DNA from: Methanomassiliicoccus sp.
GTDB lineage: Archaea; Thermoplasmatota; Thermoplasmata; Methanomassiliicoccales; JACIVX01
Direction of reading: 5' to 3'
DNA: 7,025 nucleotides
NCBI GenBank assembly: GCA_020725985.1
Contig: DYTM01000014.1
Location: 6,491 to 13,515 of the forward strand
In this document: positions 5,929 through 7,025 of the stretch, in pieces
Position numbering within the stretch: the first letter of the stretch is position 1
Layout of the letters: each line of letters starts with the position of its first letter
Notes under the pieces: generated by a model
What the model was told of the DNA's origin: nothing
Databases searched by the model: none
Seen by the model: only the letters and a program-made list of their open reading frames with translations
Program-made: the position numbers and the translations under genes

Positions 5929-6654
5929 TTGGGAATAAGCATTGCGATCTGTGAACTGGACAGCGAAGATGCGTTGTGCAAGAAGGGGAAGATCTCGGTG
6001 ATCAAGGTCCACCTCGACTCGGTCGCCGGCTACGAGCAGTATGCCGAGTTCGACGAGATCGTCCGGATGGACGAGGCGAAGAAGATCATGGCGGGGGACT
6101 GGGAGGGGTTCCTCAAGAGGAACAGGTTGGACGAGGAACAAGAGGTCGTCTACCTGGAGAAGGTGAAGAACGACGCGGATCGGAAGATGCTCCTCCCGGC
6201 GGCGAAGAGGCAGTACACCGGCTGGATATCGATGGCCGCTGTTCCGGAGGGCATGAGGGACGATATCCTTCGCAAGGCGGGGCCGGACAACAGGCTGACC
6301 GACTGGGACATGCTCAGCTTCGACGATCTCAACGAGACCTGCAGGAAGTGCCCCCTCTCCTGGGACAGCGCCCGGGGATGTATAGGGACCTTCGGTCCGG
6401 AGAAGAGCGCGCTTCCCTCGATCGCCGAGAAGTACGGCTGCAGCATCGTCGCACGCATTCCTGCTCTAGCGAAGGAGCGGACGAAGCTGACGGTCGAGGA
6501 CGCGAAGCGGATCCTCGAGGAAGTGAAGGTGCTCAGGGAGAAGCTCCCGGCCGAGGGGAAGGCGATCGCCCACCGCTACGGCGGGGTGCTCGACCGGCTC
6601 GATGCGATGGCGACCACTTGCGTCAGGCACGGAACCAGATACTACTTCGTTTGA
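5929..6654 (+). CDS. Unrecognised protein with a cysteine cluster (C-x2-C-x9-C-x19-C)
   Basis: A 241-residue soluble protein with no signal peptide or membrane helix; I do not recognise the family. The first 60 residues look like an alpha/beta start (ISIAICELD, KISVIKVHLD). The middle carries TCRKCPLSWDSARGC (C138, C141, C151) and YGC (C171), which could bind zinc or an iron-sulfur cluster. Residues about 186-210 form a charged helix (VEDAKRILEEVKVLREKLP), with one more Cys at 231 near the end. The start is TTG at 5929, the only canonical start fitting the coding signal; a TAGGGGGC stretch lies about seven bases upstream. An in-frame ATG at 5869 is cut off by TAG at 5914. The stop is TGA. Twenty-one bases separate it from the PadR gene, so the two are very probably one operon. 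Confidence 0.85.
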   Translation: MGISIAICELDSEDALCKKGKISVIKVHLDSVAGYEQYAEFDEIVRMDEAKKIMAGDWEGFLKRNRLDEEQEVVYLEKVKNDADRKMLLPAAKRQYTGWISMAAVPEGMRDDILRKAGPDNRLTDWDMLSFDDLNETCRKCPLSWDSARGCIGTFGPEKSALPSIAEKYGCSIVARIPALAKERTKLTVEDAKRILEEVKVLREKLPAEGKAIAHRYGGVLDRLDAMATTCVRHGTRYYFV

Positions 6655-6675
6655 ATTCTAGGAACTGGAGGAGGA

Positions 6676-6906
6676 ATGAAGGGCGACTGGTGGGAAGCGA
6701 AGGGCGTGAAGAAGGTCTTCCAGAAGCACCGCTTCAAGACCGGCTTCCTCAAGTTGGCGATCCTGAGGCTGCTCGCGGAGAGGCCGATGCACGGATACGA
6801 GATCATGAAGGAGATAGAGAGGATCACCGAGTCGGACTGGAAGCCCAGCCCTGGGTCAATCTATCCGGCCCTCAAGGAACTCGCGGACTACGGCATGATC
6901 GTCTAG
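6676..6906 (+). CDS. PadR-family transcriptional regulator, reading frame stopped by internal TAG
   Basis: The 76 residues before the TAG hold most of a PadR winged-helix domain: helix 1 (FKTGFLKLAILRLLAERP), the signature MHGYEIMKEIE (38-48), and the recognition-helix region SPGSIYPALKELADYGMIV. PadR proteins are dimeric DNA-binding repressors, often autoregulated. The start is ATG at 6676 with GGAGGAGG just upstream. TAG at 6904-6906 falls in the wing, and the same frame continues with the second wing strand (see next entry). The truncated product would lack that strand and the C-terminal dimerisation helices, so it is probably non-functional unless TAG is read through. GAG (Glu) to TAG is one base change and would restore a normal family sequence. 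Its place directly after the Cys-cluster gene suggests it regulates that operon. The alternatives are pseudogene, sequencing error, or pyrrolysine insertion. Confidence 0.85.
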   Translation: MKGDWWEAKGVKKVFQKHRFKTGFLKLAILRLLAERPMHGYEIMKEIERITESDWKPSPGSIYPALKELADYGMIV

Positions 6907-7025
6907 ACGAAGGAAGGAAGGAGGAGGGTGTACACGATCACGGACGAGGGAAAGGAGACCCTCGGCCATGTATTGGTGCACGCCAGGAGCGTTCTCGGAT
7001 TCCTCCACAGGCTTTTCCCCGAGAG
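6907..7025 (+). pseudogene. Continuation of the PadR gene after the in-frame TAG (runs off window)
   Basis: The frame is open from 6907 to the window edge. It begins TKEGRRRVYTITDEGKETL, the classic PadR wing strand (G-R-R-x-V-Y-x-I-T-x-E-G), followed by the start of the C-terminal dimerisation helix (HVLVHARSVLGFLHRLF). It joins the upstream part without a frame change or missing residues, so the only lesion visible is the TAG codon. G/C third-position use stays high, which suggests the change is recent or the region is still translated. Confidence 0.7.

Noticed and set aside
5869..5931. N-terminal extension of the Cys-cluster protein from ATG 5869 through TAG 5914 (pyrrolysine readthrough)
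   Set aside because: The stretch has weak codon bias, contains the TATA-like element and the palindrome, and TAG is used as a normal stop by four genes here.

Overview
The window reads as chromosomal DNA of a GC-rich archaeon. Evidence: TATA-type promoter elements about 25 bases upstream of expected transcript starts, an archaeal SepF, an MCT-1/Tma20-like PUA protein, a single-domain KaiC/RAD55-type ATPase and small zinc-ribbon proteins. The mix best suits Thermoplasmatota or a related euryarchaeal lineage, but that placement is inference. Genes show strong G/C third-position bias, and about half start with GTG or TTG. TAG ends four of the complete genes, so TAG looks like an ordinary stop codon here.

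Layout. Positions 1-135 hold the cysteine-containing C-terminus of a plus-strand gene. A minus-strand block follows (read from 3396 down to 287): a zinc-ribbon protein with a basic tail, a PUA RNA-binding protein, a small CxxC...CxxC zinc protein, the cell-division protein SepF, and a SAMHD1-like HD-domain phosphohydrolase. SepF and the HD gene have their own TATA boxes; the HD transcript looks leaderless. From 3566 to 5013 two plus-strand genes encode an anchored, extracytoplasmic beta-rich protein and a multi-spanning membrane protein. Convergent to these is a RecA/KaiC-like ATPase (5749-5063). Across a 179-base divergent promoter region lies a plus-strand pair: an unrecognised cysteine-cluster protein, then a PadR-family regulator whose frame is broken by an in-frame TAG and runs off the window.

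The genes are mostly housekeeping: division (SepF), translation-associated RNA binding (PUA) and nucleotide hydrolysis (HD). The less ordinary parts are: (a) the PadR frame interrupted in its wing; (b) the membrane gene at 4537, whose coding signal extends upstream of any normal start codon, with ATA overlapping the previous gene's TAG; (c) the divergent promoter region at 5750-5928, with a TATA-associated inverted repeat and a GC palindrome in an operator position before the Cys-protein/PadR pair; and (d) a zinc-ribbon protein whose C-terminal tail resembles the SepF membrane anchor. I see no CRISPR array, tRNA, rRNA, insertion sequence or clear defence system.
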